Shown: positions 33,752 through 46,325 of the stretch, piece after piece
Position numbering within the stretch: position 1 is the first letter of the stretch
Layout of the letters: the number at the start of each line of letters is the position of its first letter
From: Hygrocybe punicea
Taxonomy: Eukaryota; Basidiomycota; Agaricomycetes; Agaricales; Hygrophoraceae
DNA length: 64,000 nt
Direction of reading: 5' to 3'
Assembly (NCBI GenBank): GCA_963556145.1
Contig: OY744469.1
Location: 6,482,767-6,546,766 of the forward strand
Made by a program: the position numbers and the translations under genes
The notes under the pieces: model-generated
The model's input: the letters and a program-made list of their open reading frames with translations, nothing else
Database searches by the model: none
Told to the model about the DNA's origin: nothing

Positions 33752-34102
33752 AAATGCAAACCAACATTATGACATGCTAAGTAGGAGTAGTAAATTACAT
33801 GTTTATCATCATCATGAAATGTTACAAGCCCACAGCTACGTCACGAGTCACTGAACATCAACGTTTCAAGAGCCTACTACTACTAGTAGTACTAGTAGTC
33901 CCTCAGGCTCAACTTCAAGTCGAAGATCACACTTACTAGTACGTGACGAGTTCCACCAATGAACTTGAAAGAGATACTACTACTACTACTACTACTAGTA
34001 CAACTTGGCTATTTCAAGCTTCTACTAGTAGTACAACAAAATAAATATTAAATGAAAACCGCAACTAGTACAGTATCACTACACAATCATGATCTGCTAT
34101 TG
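33752..34102. other. CTAGTAGTAC-rich intergenic stretch
   Basis: Contains runs of TACTACTACTAGTAGTACTAG between about 33,870 and 34,040, resembling subterminal words of hAT-like elements. Element ends are not resolved. No gene. Confidence 0.4.
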
Positions 34103-36340
34103 CTAATGCTGAAACCACTTGGTCCATTGCCAAGAACGGCCTGGGGGTTTGGAGATGAACTCACTGGCATTGGCTTGCCTAGCCTCCCTTGCCAGCAACA
34201 CTTTCAATTCATGTTGTAGATATTGCCTGTATCGTAAAACCATGCTCCATACTACATTGGTAGGAAGCCACGGTGGTAACTCCACAGGATGGATAGTGGC
34301 ATAGCAGGCATGAACTTGGAAAATAGTGGTTTGTTCCCTTAAAATATTGAGAAGATCCCAGCATACAGGGCACGAGAATTTTGATGACGCAATTTGGGTT
34401 TGATCCAAACACTGTATGGGAGATCAGACCACTGCTATAAACCAAGTAACACAATTACCTTGATGACACTCCCCAATTCAGATGGTACTCTACTGGAATC
34501 CTTTTCAAATTCCTGGTCGACATATTTCATAATTGAAGCCAGCATGGCCTCACAGTGCACATCGCCGGGAAACTCAAAGCTTGAAGAGGTGAGAGCCTTG
34601 AAGATTTTAAGTAGATTTTCATTCAGGTTACTATCTTCCTTTCACTGTTTGAGGAAATTGATGGTAGCTTGAGTGTTGATTACTTGTGCATCCACAGAAG
34701 GCTGGGCTAGTATGGTGGACCGTTTGCCAAGTTTAGATATGGTGACTTCCCATTGTTCCATTGGTGCAGGGGAGGCATGGGGACTCATTATAGCAAGGAA
34801 AGAGATGTTGATACCATTGGCTTCATGGTGGGTACTAAATGCTGCCATGGTATCAAGTGCAACAAAAGGAATTGCATGCAGACGTATCCACCGATGAAAC
34901 TTTAAAAGCAGGCTCTGCGAATCTCCTTGCAGATGCCTTAATTCGGCGTCCACATCATCATCGACTCGGATGTCTTCAATTATACCTGGCTTATTTGGGG
35001 GGAGGGAAAGGTGTCCACCAGCATCCAAGATGGACAGATGATAGCGAAGCATTTGGGAGTATGCCACATGCCAAAGGAAGTGAGTAAAATGCCAAAGTTT
35101 CATGGCACATTTCTGAAGAAATTTGGGTTTATCCACAGTGTTCTCATCGTCCAATCCCTTTTCCTTCTTCACGGCATCTGGCCCAGGATGAGCATGTTCA
35201 GGTTGACCATGACCATTCTCTTCATCTATATTTTCCCATGCAGCACAAAATGTCGTGAGCACCTTCTGGTAGCCATACAGCACCGCGACGAGGAGTTGGT
35301 GGAATTCCACACATGTATCTGCGTTGTAGGTAGTTTCTCCTTCTGGACTCAGACGTGATCCTAGATCCCTTTCAAACGCGGCCAGCAGATTGGTGAGCTG
35401 TGACGTTGGATCAGCACCCGGATATTCCTTCATAACCTCATGAACATCTTCCTTTCTCATACTCCCCGGTATATGACCGAAAACTGAGTCTTTTCTGTTA
35501 GGAAACTGCTCCAGTTCTTTTTGGAACCTATTGTACGAGTCTCGCACCGCCTCCAGTTTTATCATCCCAAGAATCTGGATTAAACCACGTGATGAACAAT
35601 GATTGATTCTCCTCCACATTTTCTTCCAACAGCATGAGATGATGTAACGGGAAATTTTTTCGAAAAGAAGACCCCTCTCCTCTGCAGGAGCTGTCTTGTA
35701 AGCATTGACATATTCAACTATAGTTGCCATATGGTTTTCGAAAGGGTCTCCTCTGAGGTACAATATAAATCACAATTTATCGATTACAGTGTCACAATGA
35801 AAACCTTACCTTAAAGTCAATCCATACCATGGATCCCTTAGAATCGAAGGCCAGTGTGATATTCCGGTTTTGAGCAGCATGGACTGAAAGAGTGTGCTGT
35901 CAGGCTGGAAATGGATAGTCAGGAGCTGTGGCAGCAGTGGAGTTCACATTTGTGAGATGAGCCTGAGGGTCCTTCAAGTTTAGCGGTTCATTCTGCATTG
36001 CCAAGATATAATTGGAAGCGGGTTGTTTGGGTGAGTCTCCCGTTGGTGGAGATGGCAATGGCCCTGCTAATGCGACTATCTCAGTGTCCCGTGAAAGGAT
36101 GGCTGCCGCTGCGTTCAGTGCAAAACTGTGGGGTGTTTGTCCTATGGGTTCTAGGGGACCATGGTACTCTTCCTCAAATGCCTTCACCAATATCGGATGA
36201 CCTGCGCCCAAATTGTTCATGGCCGTAACCAGCGAAAGGAGCATGGTGAGTGTACGGAACTCAGCAAGGCTCGGGTTTGGGTAATCGGAAGGCAGATAAG
36301 CAGTCTGTGCACGATTTGAATCACTCCCTGGACCAGTCAT
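34103..36340 (-). pseudogene. OTT_1508-like deaminase paralogue 1 (HCE present, one in-frame stop)
   Basis: ATG at 36,340. An N-terminal exon (to about 35,910) matches paralogue 2 in EFRTL and the ALNA...A region. A segment ending ...RDPWYGLTLR leads to intron 35,753-35,809, then exon 35,752-34,459 (GDPFENHMATIVEYVNAY, CVEFHQLLVAVLYGYQ), intron 34,412-34,458, and a last exon 34,411-34,103. Catalytic-type motifs are intact: GDVHCEAMLASIMKY (HCE at 34,549-34,557) and SSKFSCPVCWDLL. In the cytidine-deaminase fold these supply the zinc ligands and the proton-shuttling Glu. An in-frame TGA at 34,642-34,644 precedes HCE, and the first junction needs a frame change near 35,910, so the gene is probably impaired. 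The family is known from basidiomycete expansions; its substrate is unknown. Confidence 0.7.
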
Positions 36341-36379
36341 CCCTTCTGTTGGGCCACTGGCATGGACTTCAAGTTGTTG

Positions 36380-36600
36380 CCAATACTAGTGGTACTTAGT
36401 AGTCCGAGTCCGACTACTACTACTAGTAGTTGCACTGGCAGAGGTGGCACTGCAGTGTTCAACTTGAACTTGAAGTTGGGGACGTGCCTGGCCCAGGGCC
36501 AGTGGTGCCTGGGCCTGGGCCAGTCATGGTCCGGAAGTGCCACGGTCGCCACGGACCACCGTGATCGTGACTGGCAACTTCAGAATGGTCACAACACTAG
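36380..36600. mobile_element. Possible small hAT-like element
   Basis: TAGTGGTACTTAG on the left and (reverse complement) TAGTGTTGTGACC on the right share the TAGTG terminus of the other small elements, with CTACTAGTAG and GTGGTCCGTGGC words inside. No target duplication is seen. It lies in the promoter region between the two deaminase genes. Confidence 0.35.
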
Positions 36601-37259
36601 AATTGTTTGTCCAAGTTACCTTTGTTTGTATATAGTTATATTTTCAAACTTGTTCAAGTTCTTCCACTACTACTACTTCCAAGTCGCTGTCTTTTGGGTT
36701 TCCCAGAGATGCCTGGTTCTTTCAACCAGTTAACTTCTTACTTGGTATTGTCGACCTTCTCGCCAACCTCCTTGCTGGACCCAGTCACTCATGGGTTGAA
36801 GTGGTTTTCGTGCGGATAATGCTGAGTGGTGGGTTGCCAGTTGGACTCAGTACTTCTTCTACCGCTGGCTGCCCTCCCCAAGGACACCCGCATCTCAAAG
36901 ACACAGGCTCTTTTTCCTATCTCTGCGGTGATTGCTATACTTTATTCTTCAATTTCAAGGTGGTTGCATAAGTACGTGTAAGCATGTCCTTTTGCAAGAT
37001 GTGCGCTTACTTTGTGGCAAGCCAATCCTAGACTCGGACTACTTCAAATTCCTCGCTCAATTTCAACTCAATCCACAGCAAACTTGATACAAGACATAAT
37101 ATTATCATTTGAGATGTGTTTTTTTCCGTGCAAAATGAAGTTTTTAGTGAGGAGAAAAAAAGGCAGTCACACAGGCGGGGTTCAAATATGCTGACTTGGC
37201 CGGTAGCTCCCTGACTTATTTAGTCTCCGAGTGTATGATCACGTAATCATCCGTTGTTC

Positions 37260-39544
37260 ATGGAGTCGCCAACAAAACCACTAGTATCGATGGCACCCAC
37301 TCAAGCAAAGAAAGACAAGCTCAAGGCCGCTGTCGATCACAATCCGGAATTTCGAACGCTTATGGTACTCACGTGCTTCCTCTCTTCACAAAACATCCAT
37401 GGATATGCCACCCTGGACGACACGGATTACGTGGAGGGATCCGCATCTTCCTCGAGCAATACTGTTCTGAATGCCGTGGCGAGAATTCTCGTTAGGTTAA
37501 GCGATGTAGTGACAGTCGCTGGCGAGAGAGAAGGAATGGATAGCTTTTCAAATTTCACAGTTATCGCACATCCCGACCATAAAGATTCGTATTTCAAAGA
37601 TAACAACAAAGTCCAGTGCATTCTGGTCAAATCGGGGAAATCACACTTCCGTCCAATCCTTACGAATTCATGGTATGGCCTGATGTTAAGGTAAGGCCTT
37701 ATCTTCTACTGTTGATAATTTATGATTTACATTGTACTTCAGAGACGACCCGCTCATCAACCATATATTAACTATCACCGAATACATCAATTCTTATGGT
37801 ATAACTCCAAAGGAGGAAAGAACCACTCTTTTCAAAAAAATTTCTCATTATGTCCTCTCGTGCTCCTCGGACAAAATGTTGAAGAGAATCAGTAGTCTGA
37901 CATCTATGGCTTGTATCAGGAGCCTTGAGATGATAACATTGGAGGCAATATGGACTTTGTACCAGAGACCCATAAAGAAGCATTATGGAATCTTGGCAAA
38001 TTGAGCAACTTGGCTTTCCGTCTTCTACTGGGGAAAATGGCGGAGGATGAAGATTTTGAGGGGGAAAATCCAGGCGATCCACCACAGTGTACCAATCTAC
38101 TTGCGGCGTTCGAGAATGAGGCAGACTCGGATTCCAGTCCAGAGATGACCTACACCACAGAAGTATGTGTGGAGTTTCACGAGTTTTTCCTGTCCACACT
38201 CTGCGGGTACCAAAATGCGTTGACGAAATTTTGTACCGCAAGGGGCAAATTAAACAAAGAGACTGCCATGAAGGAGACAATGGACATCACTCAGAAGCAT
38301 GGCTTAACGCTTTGGCGATTTACCAATTTGCTTCGGTGTTTAGCGTATTCCAGGATACTTTGCTACCACCTGTCCGTCTTGGCTGCCAGCAATCACTTTT
38401 CACTCCACCCCGGTGAAGCTGGCGTAACTGAATGCAACAACAACAACAACAACAACAGTGGCGGTGATGATGATGACAACAGTGGTGACGAGGACAACGG
38501 TGACATGGATGACAATGATGTGGATGACAACGGCGACGTGGACGAGAAATTGAGAAAATTTCCAAATTTCAATTACATTTTGCAATGGATTCGACTCCAG
38601 GCAACCCCCTTTGCAGCACTCCACACATTAACCTTGTTTGGCAGCAAACGTCAAACAGAGATCAGTATATCGTTAATTGCCACCAGGAAATCCCGCAACA
38701 TACCGGGACTAATGGAAAATTGGAACTCGACGATATCAAAACTCGACCAAGTTTTTGATAAGCAGGCCGCAGTTGATTTAGTCAATTGCGAAATCGAAAA
38801 CATGAAGCGGGATCTGGCTGAGAGGGATAAAACGAAAGCAAAGGAGAATTTAGTCACAAAAAGGTTATATGCGGCTTGCAAATTGCTCTGCGGGATGGGC
38901 CACTACTGGGTGAATACACACTGCAAAATGCTACTCGCCACCCTTCTATATCTATGCCACTCTCCCTCAAAGCGTGTAGATCTGAATCCTGAGGTCATCC
39001 CGTCAGACGTAAGGAGTGTTGTCAAGGTACGTTCCAAATTGTTCATGTTTCATTTAATAATGTATTGTTTATGAAGCGTTTGGACTGGAGAGTGATCGCT
39101 GTCTCCAAGAAATCATGCCCCGTCTGTTGGGACCTGATTGGAATATTAGGTTCTCCAACTGGGGACCTTCGTCTTCTGAGCAGACATTCCATGTTTACAT
39201 CGGCAGCGTTACCCAGTTTCCTCCCCGACGAAATAGCTCCGGAAATGTTATCCAAGTACAGGCGCCACTTAGAATTTTTTTTCGACAATCAACTTCGAGT
39301 TTGTTCTACAACGGATCCTACTACTAGTGCAAACCACAAACAGAAACATTCCATTCAAAGTATATCTGGCATCAGCAGCTGTAGTGATGACAGCGCTGTA
39401 CCAGCCTTCGAGGATCTGTTTGTTGGGACTCGGATGGAGCTGATGGAGCCTGATGGACTTCTCCCCGCAGTATCACTGACATCCTCACCAACCCCCCTGC
39501 CTCCAGGCATCGCCCTTGGTAAGGGCTGGTCTTTGAGTGGATAG
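37260..39544 (+). pseudogene. OTT_1508-like deaminase paralogue 2 (HCK variant)
   Basis: ATG at 37,260. Exon 1 to 37,690 and intron 37,691-37,742 occupy the same position as in paralogue 1. The next exon aligns (DDPLINHILTITEYINSYGI, CVEFHEFFLSTLCGYQNALT), but a one-base frameshift at about 37,960-37,985 breaks it. A (AAC)n/(GAY)n insert encodes poly-Asn and an acidic run near residue 240 of the frame. Intron 39,027-39,076 precedes IAVSKKSCPVCWDLIGIL. The motif expected as HCE reads THCKMLLATLL (38,919-38,927), so the catalytic Glu is Lys and the protein should be inactive as a deaminase even if expressed. It faces paralogue 1 head to head across about 0.9 kb. Confidence 0.7.
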
Positions 39545-40343
39545 TTGTTTGATGCCATAGGTGGTGGGTTGACAAAGCGCCAGCCTGAGTTGATGGGCCT
39601 GACTTTCTGGTTTTTCTTTTAACAGCGGCATCCTGGCTCGACCTGGAGACGCTCACGCGACATGAAAGCACTACTTCACCTGTTCTTTATTGTGTCTTCC
39701 CACTTATGGGAGACCCTTTGCTTAGTGACACCATATAAATTTCTATTTTTCTATTGATTCTACTAGCTGTTGCGATCGCTTATCATCTCCTGTGTGCCGC
39801 GTGTTTTGGGTTTCTCAGACACACTCAAATCTTGAGCTCACTCCTTCTGTCCTTCCATCCTGTGGCCGGTGTATCTCCCGCGTGCCAGGTGGACAAGTTA
39901 ATCATCGGGCTCCCTCCCAATTTTGACCATCATCATACACGGATCAAATACACTCACTGAGGGTAAGGTCAATAGGTGAGATTGTTTAACATTCACTGGC
40001 ATGCATCATTCTGACTTGAAAATCTTCAACATGCATTGGATGACAATCCCTTGAAAGTTTACTGAGTTTTGTCAAAGCATGTTTTGGTTTCAGACCCCCC
40101 CTCTTAAAGAAAGAAAGAAAGAAAGAAAGAAAGCATTTGAGGCCCCCATTTGGGGCTAACCACATATTTCATCCGATTCCTCCACCGCTCGTTCTCCTGC
40201 ACTCAGATTCCACCTATTGATCACATTCATCAATTTGTCAATAATCCTTCCCATGCATTCAATACCTTGTATGGAGTCGACAATCCTTGCAACACGCCAA
40301 TGAAGGGAAGGCTCAGTACGTTAATTCATTTCAATTTGGACTG
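39545..40343. other. Intergenic with an (GAAA)n microsatellite
   Basis: No gene recognised. A perfect AAAG tetranucleotide run of about seven units lies at 40,106-40,133. Confidence 0.6.
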
Positions 40344-41405
40344 TTACTCGCTAACTTGATCATCTTCAACATCCTCAATATCCGTCGGATCCTCTGTTAA
40401 CTGACATTCATGGAAGACGAATACTTGATGTGTCATGACAAGACCGCAAACCCCACACTTCGAAAACAGACGGCGAAATTGATCTTCGGTAAGGCCAGGT
40501 CGTCTCATACAATCGAGTAGGTGAAACATTCGCCAATCAATGGTTCGCCGGCGATTCACACGAAACACGTCGGCATCCTGGGACTCCGCCCTTAAATCTG
40601 CATCCATGACATGATTTTAAGACGACGAGCTACAGGTCAGCCAAACCACTTGCCTGCTTGAGCATATGTTCGCTTGAGCAGCCTCCAGTGCTGAGGACCA
40701 CCTTGTTCATTGTCAGTGATAAGAGGTGACATCGGTAAGCGACAGTAGTCCGTACTTGATTGCCTGTGATGATTCTCTAATTTAGTCTCTGAATGATGGA
40801 GTACCTGCAGTGGATGCTCTTCGCCATTATCTTCAAACGCATTAGCCCCATTGGTTGGTGGTGGCGGCAAACATGGTAAAAGCCATTCACCTCATAATGG
40901 ATATGTGGTGAGAGGCACCCCATACTTGGAATATATGCGTTCAAGGGGTGCTGGTGCGTTTCGGGGCCTTGAACTCATGATTCTATACACAACAAAACTG
41001 GAGACTGACCAGAATATCCACATTCCCCCTTAGTACACTGCGCAACATACTCCCCAGAAAAGGGCCCTGACGTTGCGATAAACATCGCGGCCTCCATGAA
41101 AACCCTTTGGCCGTTGGGCTCAAAGAGAGGACGCAAGCAACCTGGGCTGAGGAATTGATGAGATTGGCGGTGCTCACGCAACAATGATGGCATGACCCGT
41201 TCATGTCCAATGGTCGGCCTATGCAAGATGTAAAGGTGCGCAAATGTGAGAGGGGCCGTGCATACCAGGGGAACATAGAAAGTGCAAGCCTTCCGGGGTC
41301 GAATGTCTTGATGCAATGCGTTGCCTTGTGTACTTGGTGGAGAAGTATTTGATGGTGCATCACGGTCGGTATAGTTGTGAAAACTGGTTGTTGGATGCCA
41401 GACAT
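40344..41405 (-). CDS. Hypothetical agaricomycete gene with CxxC tail, multi-exon
   Basis: The main frame (open from about 41,420 on the minus strand) gives RKACTFYVPLVCTAPLTFAH, GHERVMPSLLREHRQSHQFL, FMEAAMFIATSGPFSGEY and CTKGECGYS. It is followed by a probable intron and LERIYSKYGVPLTTYP. Further exons give HHSETKLENHHRQSS and a C-terminal part with RLFSKCGVCGLVMTHQVFVFHEC, a possible zinc-binding CxxC...H..C cluster, ending at TAA/TGA about 40,344. Exon joins and the start are not fully resolved. I recall similar uncharacterised agaricomycete proteins but no function. It is divergent from the DUF6698-like gene 230 bp away and may share its promoter. Confidence 0.5.
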
Positions 41406-41635
41406 TGCTGGAGTGAAGATGTTAGGAGCATGACGACTGGATTTTTGGGGTTTATAAAGGTGTGTTGAGAATTGACTCCTCGTCCTGAGTCACCCAGAGT
41501 CGTGCCTGGGTTGTGACCCTACTATGACATAAAAATGCAGTGCATTGCCAGTGTTTCCTCTCACACTTACGCTGAAAACTGTCGTACTCCTGCAGACCTT
41601 CTAAGCAGTTCTGCTGTATCACAACTATTGCTCCG

Positions 41636-43066
41636 ATGTCTGCCAAAGAGTCTGCAGGTGCAGACACTCCAAGCCTTATGGCTCTCAAACAAGGCCCTAA
41701 GAAAAAGGCGTAAGTCAGCTGTCATCTTAACTTTCGGCGCCTTTATTGACCTTGCATTGATTCAGCCATGCTAGTGACCCCTTAGTTCATCACGGACGAC
41801 ACTTCGGTAGAACCGTGAATGCGATGTGTAACGTCCAAGCACTAATCACGAACGGCACCTTACACATGGGCGACGACATTGATGTTCCAGAAGAGAACCT
41901 TACTCATGAGTATGTGCTCTCTTATGCAAGTCAATTGTTGCTGGTATTGACCTGATGACTCCATATAGAGGTAGGAGAGAGCGTCGAGTGTTCCAAAGGC
42001 TTTTGGGAATAGTGCCGCATTTAGCTGACAGACTCATGGAATGTTCTAATGAAGATGCCATGGGGATGGCAGACTTGGTACGTCGTTTCCTTCAACGTCG
42101 TGGCATCATTCTTACATTGCATCAAGATTCAGAAGGGAGTTTCCAGCGCAAGATCAGACGACACTAAGAGTTTGAAGGGCGCCGTCCTAGACTGGATAAC
42201 CCCTCGAGATCTTGCATTGAATCCACCCCTTTCATGCAATGTCAAAGTAAACCACAGTCACCATCACCATGCCACGGGAGCACTTCTCTGCCCCACTGGG
42301 TTAGACTGGAATGATCCGGAGTACGTCCTGTAGTTTCTGACTAACATGATAATGTTTACTATTAAGTTGATGTTCTAGTATTCGTACCAAGCTTTCCAGC
42401 GGCGAAATGACGGTCACTGGTGACCAGTGGCCAATGATGGTATACGCAGACCAAGAGTACGACCCTGAAAATCCATGGGCCGGACTTTTCAGGTCTAAGC
42501 TTCTTGTCTGGGTATGGTTTAATTTGTCTACCAGTACATTACTGACTTCACTACTTACTACAGGCATGCAAACATACCTTCACTTCGCCCAGCTCAGTCG
42601 ATAAAGAACCCAAAGCAACCCGATCGGGAAACGCTCGTATACATGGTATGAACCGTGTCACTACTGCTTCCATAGCCTACACGGCTACCCAAGTATGTTT
42701 GGATATAACATTCTCTGGGTCGCTTGTCTGATGATCTTAGCTTCGTTTTGCCTTATCCTCTTCCTCAGTGTTTTGTTGGTCAGATACTTCAACGGATTCA
42801 GAACGATTCTATGAAAGTGTATTGGAATTCCTGGATGACCTGGAGAAGGACGAAGTAGATGGTTTATTGGACTGGTGGAATTGGTAGGTGTATCCCAATG
42901 ACCTCGTATTTCTCCTTTTGATATTTTCATTGGCAGCCAAGTGTTTCCAAGCCATGTGACGCACAATCACGGCGTTTCAAAGATGAGTGCACTCGCAACA
43001 TTGAAGGAGAAGAGGGCGGCAAAGAAATGTGCGACGGAAAGCAGGAACACTGGCAATGGTGGCTGA
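41636..43066 (+). CDS. DUF6698-like protein, intact, eight exons
   Basis: Exons 41,636-41,709; 41,766-41,909; 41,969-42,077; 42,127-42,320; 42,379-42,511; 42,564-42,692; 42,741-42,883; 42,937-43,066. All seven introns are GT-AG and 48-59 bp, and the joined length is 1,056 nt (351 aa plus TGA) with no stop. Key stretches: DPLVHHGRHFGRTVNAMCNV, VFQRLLGIVPHLADRLMECS, QKGVSSARSDDTKSLKGAVL, GALLCPTGLDWNDP, VTGDQWPMMVYADQEYDPEN, LRFALSSSSVF and TDSERFYESVLEFLDD. The GDQWP and SARSDDTKxLK motifs are those I associate with DUF6698, a basidiomycete domain of unknown function, often near mobile elements. The C-terminus is lysine-rich. It is the only clearly intact multi-exon gene besides the HNH gene in the window. 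Confidence 0.75.
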
Positions 43067-43724
43067 TTTAGAATAGTGCTATAATATGTGCCAACCCATC
43101 AAGGAATTGTATCTCGTTATCACCCTTTCCTAGTCAGCAATTGAATGATAAGTGACGGCTTTAAGATAGCCGTTGATCAAAGCAAACAAACTAGGTAACT
43201 TGAACCCGCTTCATAAAAGCATATCACATTGATAACGGTTGCTCGTCAGAACCAACTATTGTTTATGTCAATATGTATGCTACATTCATACAAGTAACCA
43301 CCTTTGTGCTATACCTCTTTGAAGTGGATGAACTTATATGAGTTTCACCAAGTCTTTTATTGATCTGCCTTTATGACACAAATGGCTAACAGATTACAAA
43401 AAGCACATTTCTTGCCTGTCTTATCACAACTTCCAATTCTAAGTGAGCTTGTGAAATTCTACCCTCCTTTATATACTGCTGTAAGTCTAAGCAAGTCTTT
43501 GGTTGCTTATCTGGGCCTGCAATTATAACACACATGGTCCAGACATTGTAAGATGTACACTTCTTGCCTTTCTTATCACAACCTCCAATTCCAGATGAGC
43601 TTGTGGAATGCTACCCTCCTTTATATGACATTGCAATATAGTATATAAGACTGGCAGATATTATGAAAATTATTGACATTATAAGGCCTTATCATGCCTT
43701 ATCCTAACCCCACTGTTTTCCTGA
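43067..43724. repeat. Repeat with a 150-bp partial tandem duplication and one CATCAGGAAAA-type end
   Basis: CTTATCACAACTTCCAATTC...CTACCCTCCTTTATAT occurs twice (about 43,422 and 43,572). The stretch ends CACTGTTTTCCTGATGG at about 43,710-43,727, which reads CATCAGGAAAACAGTG inward and matches the first 11 bases of the TIR family at 27 and 48.7 kb. It may be the right end of a truncated third member. No left end was found. Confidence 0.45.
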
Positions 43725-44551
43725 TGGTAGATGTGGGTTTGGGGTGGCTTCGGAACAATAAAGTGATCCTAACCTAGGGGTGTCAGCGTAGAAGTGACTG
43801 TGGATAATCAGTGTCAGGGATAGTAATAAATGAAGAAATGGAATGTAAAATGTAAGCTGCCATGTAGAACTAGACAAATAATGATGAACCCGACAATGCT
43901 GACAATGTCAGGTACGGCGGGTCAGGTTGGGTCGGGTTGGAAACAATGAACGAATATATGGGGACAATGATAAAGATGACGAAGTGAGCTATAAAAGCCT
44001 AAGGGTTTACGAGGACGAGCATATGAAGGGATTAAAATGTGATTCTAACTATATGGAATTAGGGACTAAGGGTATCTCTTTTTGTATGGTCATTGGGGAC
44101 CGTTTTTATAGTACATGAGTGAGTAGTCTACTTTCAGACATGTCTATTTCGGCTGATGGAAACTACAAAGAGAAGCTGGAATGGGGATGTGGAAAGGGGG
44201 GTTGCAAAGTGACATAGACAGGAAAATGGAAGGGAAAACGAATATCCAAAGAAAAGATCTAAAATGTCCTACATATCTCTGAAAGGACAAGGGGATGCAT
44301 AAATAAGGTAAGTCTAAAGTTGGGAATCAAGTCTGATCAGATCCATCTCCTATAATTGAAACTCTGGGGCTTCTGAGGCTGCTGGATTTGGTCCAAAAGT
44401 GGCCGTGACAAAGCAGCATACGTTGGGTCACGTCGGTCACATTGGGTCATGTCACATTGGGTTACATCAGGTTGGAATGGGAAGGTGTCGGGTTCATCCG
44501 GATTCATGATATATCGATGATATGGACTCAGAGGGACATTGAGTCTCTACA
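43725..44551 (+). mobile_element. Solo LTR, family B, copy 2 (827 bp)
   Basis: Colinear with 18,179-19,090: AAGTGATCCTAACCTAGGGG, CGTAGAAGTGACTG, ACCGTTTTTATAGTACA, and the end GTCTCTACA. Many CG positions of copy 1 are TG or CA here. No target duplication is visible. Confidence 0.75.
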
Positions 44552-45637
44552 ATAGTTAGTGTACATAGCCAGAGTCACAATATCATCCCCTAATATTATC
44601 TGGCATTAGCCTCATAACCAGGCTCTCTTCTAAACCAGTAAACCTTGATAGAGAGCCTGGAAGATCTGAGCCTGAATTACTATGTAATCTACACCTACCG
44701 CATTAGGTCAGACTCAAAAATGAAATTCATCACATGTGGCAAAAATATCATAGGTGTTGATTATGATCGAATATCCTTCACATCAAAATAATACATCTTT
44801 TTATCCTGTACCATGAAATGTCCCCATGGAAATGACCCCTTCATCTCTGTTAATCCAAATGTGCCTAAGAAGAAAAGGAACAAGACAAGACACAAAGCTG
44901 TCGAACTTGGATAAAAGTTGGACTTTGGAACAGCTAACATGAACACACCTGGGCCAAGTTCTGCATGGCAAACTCAAGAATCCTTGCAGCCTAGAATATT
45001 GCTTATGAGTCCCTGGACACCTGCTCCAGTCTTCTGAGCCTGGAATCCATCAAGTCAAGGGTTCCTTGGAGAGAACTCAAGGCCTGGGCTAACCACTCAC
45101 CTGAGTCCATTGTCAATGTGATCCTCAATCCTGGAGACATCAAGGGACTCTCTTCGCTATACACCATGCCTGAAGATTTCCTGTGTGATGATGGTATGTC
45201 CCCGATCCGAAAGGACAATGAACCCAGCCCCTTGCTTCTGGAGCTGTCTTTGAGCACAAAAGAAAATCAACCGACATTACTAGCATCCAGAATGCGTACA
45301 TACAAGACGACCTGCAAAGAAGTCTTGCCCAGGCAATTTTTTGGATGGAAGTTCCTGATATTTTGCTGTCAAGTTGTTGCCAGACAAGTTCCTGATTGTT
45401 TCAAGGTTGATTTTGAGCAGCAGAGAGTCCATGTCAGTCGTTGTACCAATAGTCAATCGAAAGGGCAACTGCAGGTAAAGGGCCTGATAAGATAACAATA
45501 AGAGAAATCTGATAGATTTCCTTATTGAGTCTCCCCTAATATAGAAACTCCCAGGAACAACTAAATTCAAGCTCAGATCTTTAGGTCTTTCTAGCAAGAT
45601 ATCCTGTTTAGGGCTCACCAAGAGAACAGTCACAGGT
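44552..45637. other. No recognised gene
   Basis: Overlapping ORFs on both strands (for example + 45,118-45,495 and - 45,280-45,633) have no recognised domain and no supporting splice signals. Part of this may be the non-coding flank of the mariner-type element that follows. Confidence 0.35.
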
Positions 45638-46325
45638 CTAATCTGGCATCATGGTATCAAAAACTGCCTCCAAGAGCATATTGTAGGGGTTGCATGTGGC
45701 CTGACCTGTCAGCTCACCAAGCACATACTCCTTGTTTCTTTGAATCCATGCTTTCATTGCCAAAAAACCCTCCTCAATGGGCTTGAAGTTGGGAGAATAC
45801 GGCGGAAGGTAAAGAAGACGCATGCCTCTAGAATTTATGTTGAGTACAAAGGATTGTTAGCTTTCCTAGTGTTACTTACTGGGCTTTGATCATCTCTTGG
45901 GCACCCTCAAAGTGATGCTGTGTGGCATTGTCCATGACAATGACTGAATTTCGTTGAGGATATGGATTCATGTGGTCAAGGAGGGTGCTGATAAATTGAG
46001 AAAATGTATCGGATGTCCATGAACAAGTCAGGATGTCGAGGTGTAACACACCATCAAGAGAAATGGCAGACAAAATGGAATACCTATCATGCCATTGAGT
46101 TAAAATTCCAGTAATGCTAAATTCATTGCTTGCCTTGTACCTCGAACAAAATAGTCGTGCCGATGAGCATGAGATCCAATAGTAGCCCATGCTATCTTGC
46201 ACTTGGCAGTGTGGCGGTTACATGCCACTTCATCAACCAAAACAAGAGTTTCAGGTGGAAAATTTTCACTGACAGTGTGTTGATATGCCATGCAACGATC
46301 CTCATCGTGCTCTAGCCCAGCACAC

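Noticed and set aside
25681..34644. UGA read as an amino acid (recoding or a variant code)
   Set aside because: Intact genes here end in TGA (the DUF6698-like and HNH genes), and all TGA positions are explained by CGA-to-TGA change. No SECIS-type structure was sought in detail.
41452..41688. Minus-strand ORF opposite the first exon of the DUF6698-like gene
   Set aside because: Antisense shadow: the plus-strand exon 1 and intron 1 are supported by a complete eight-exon model.
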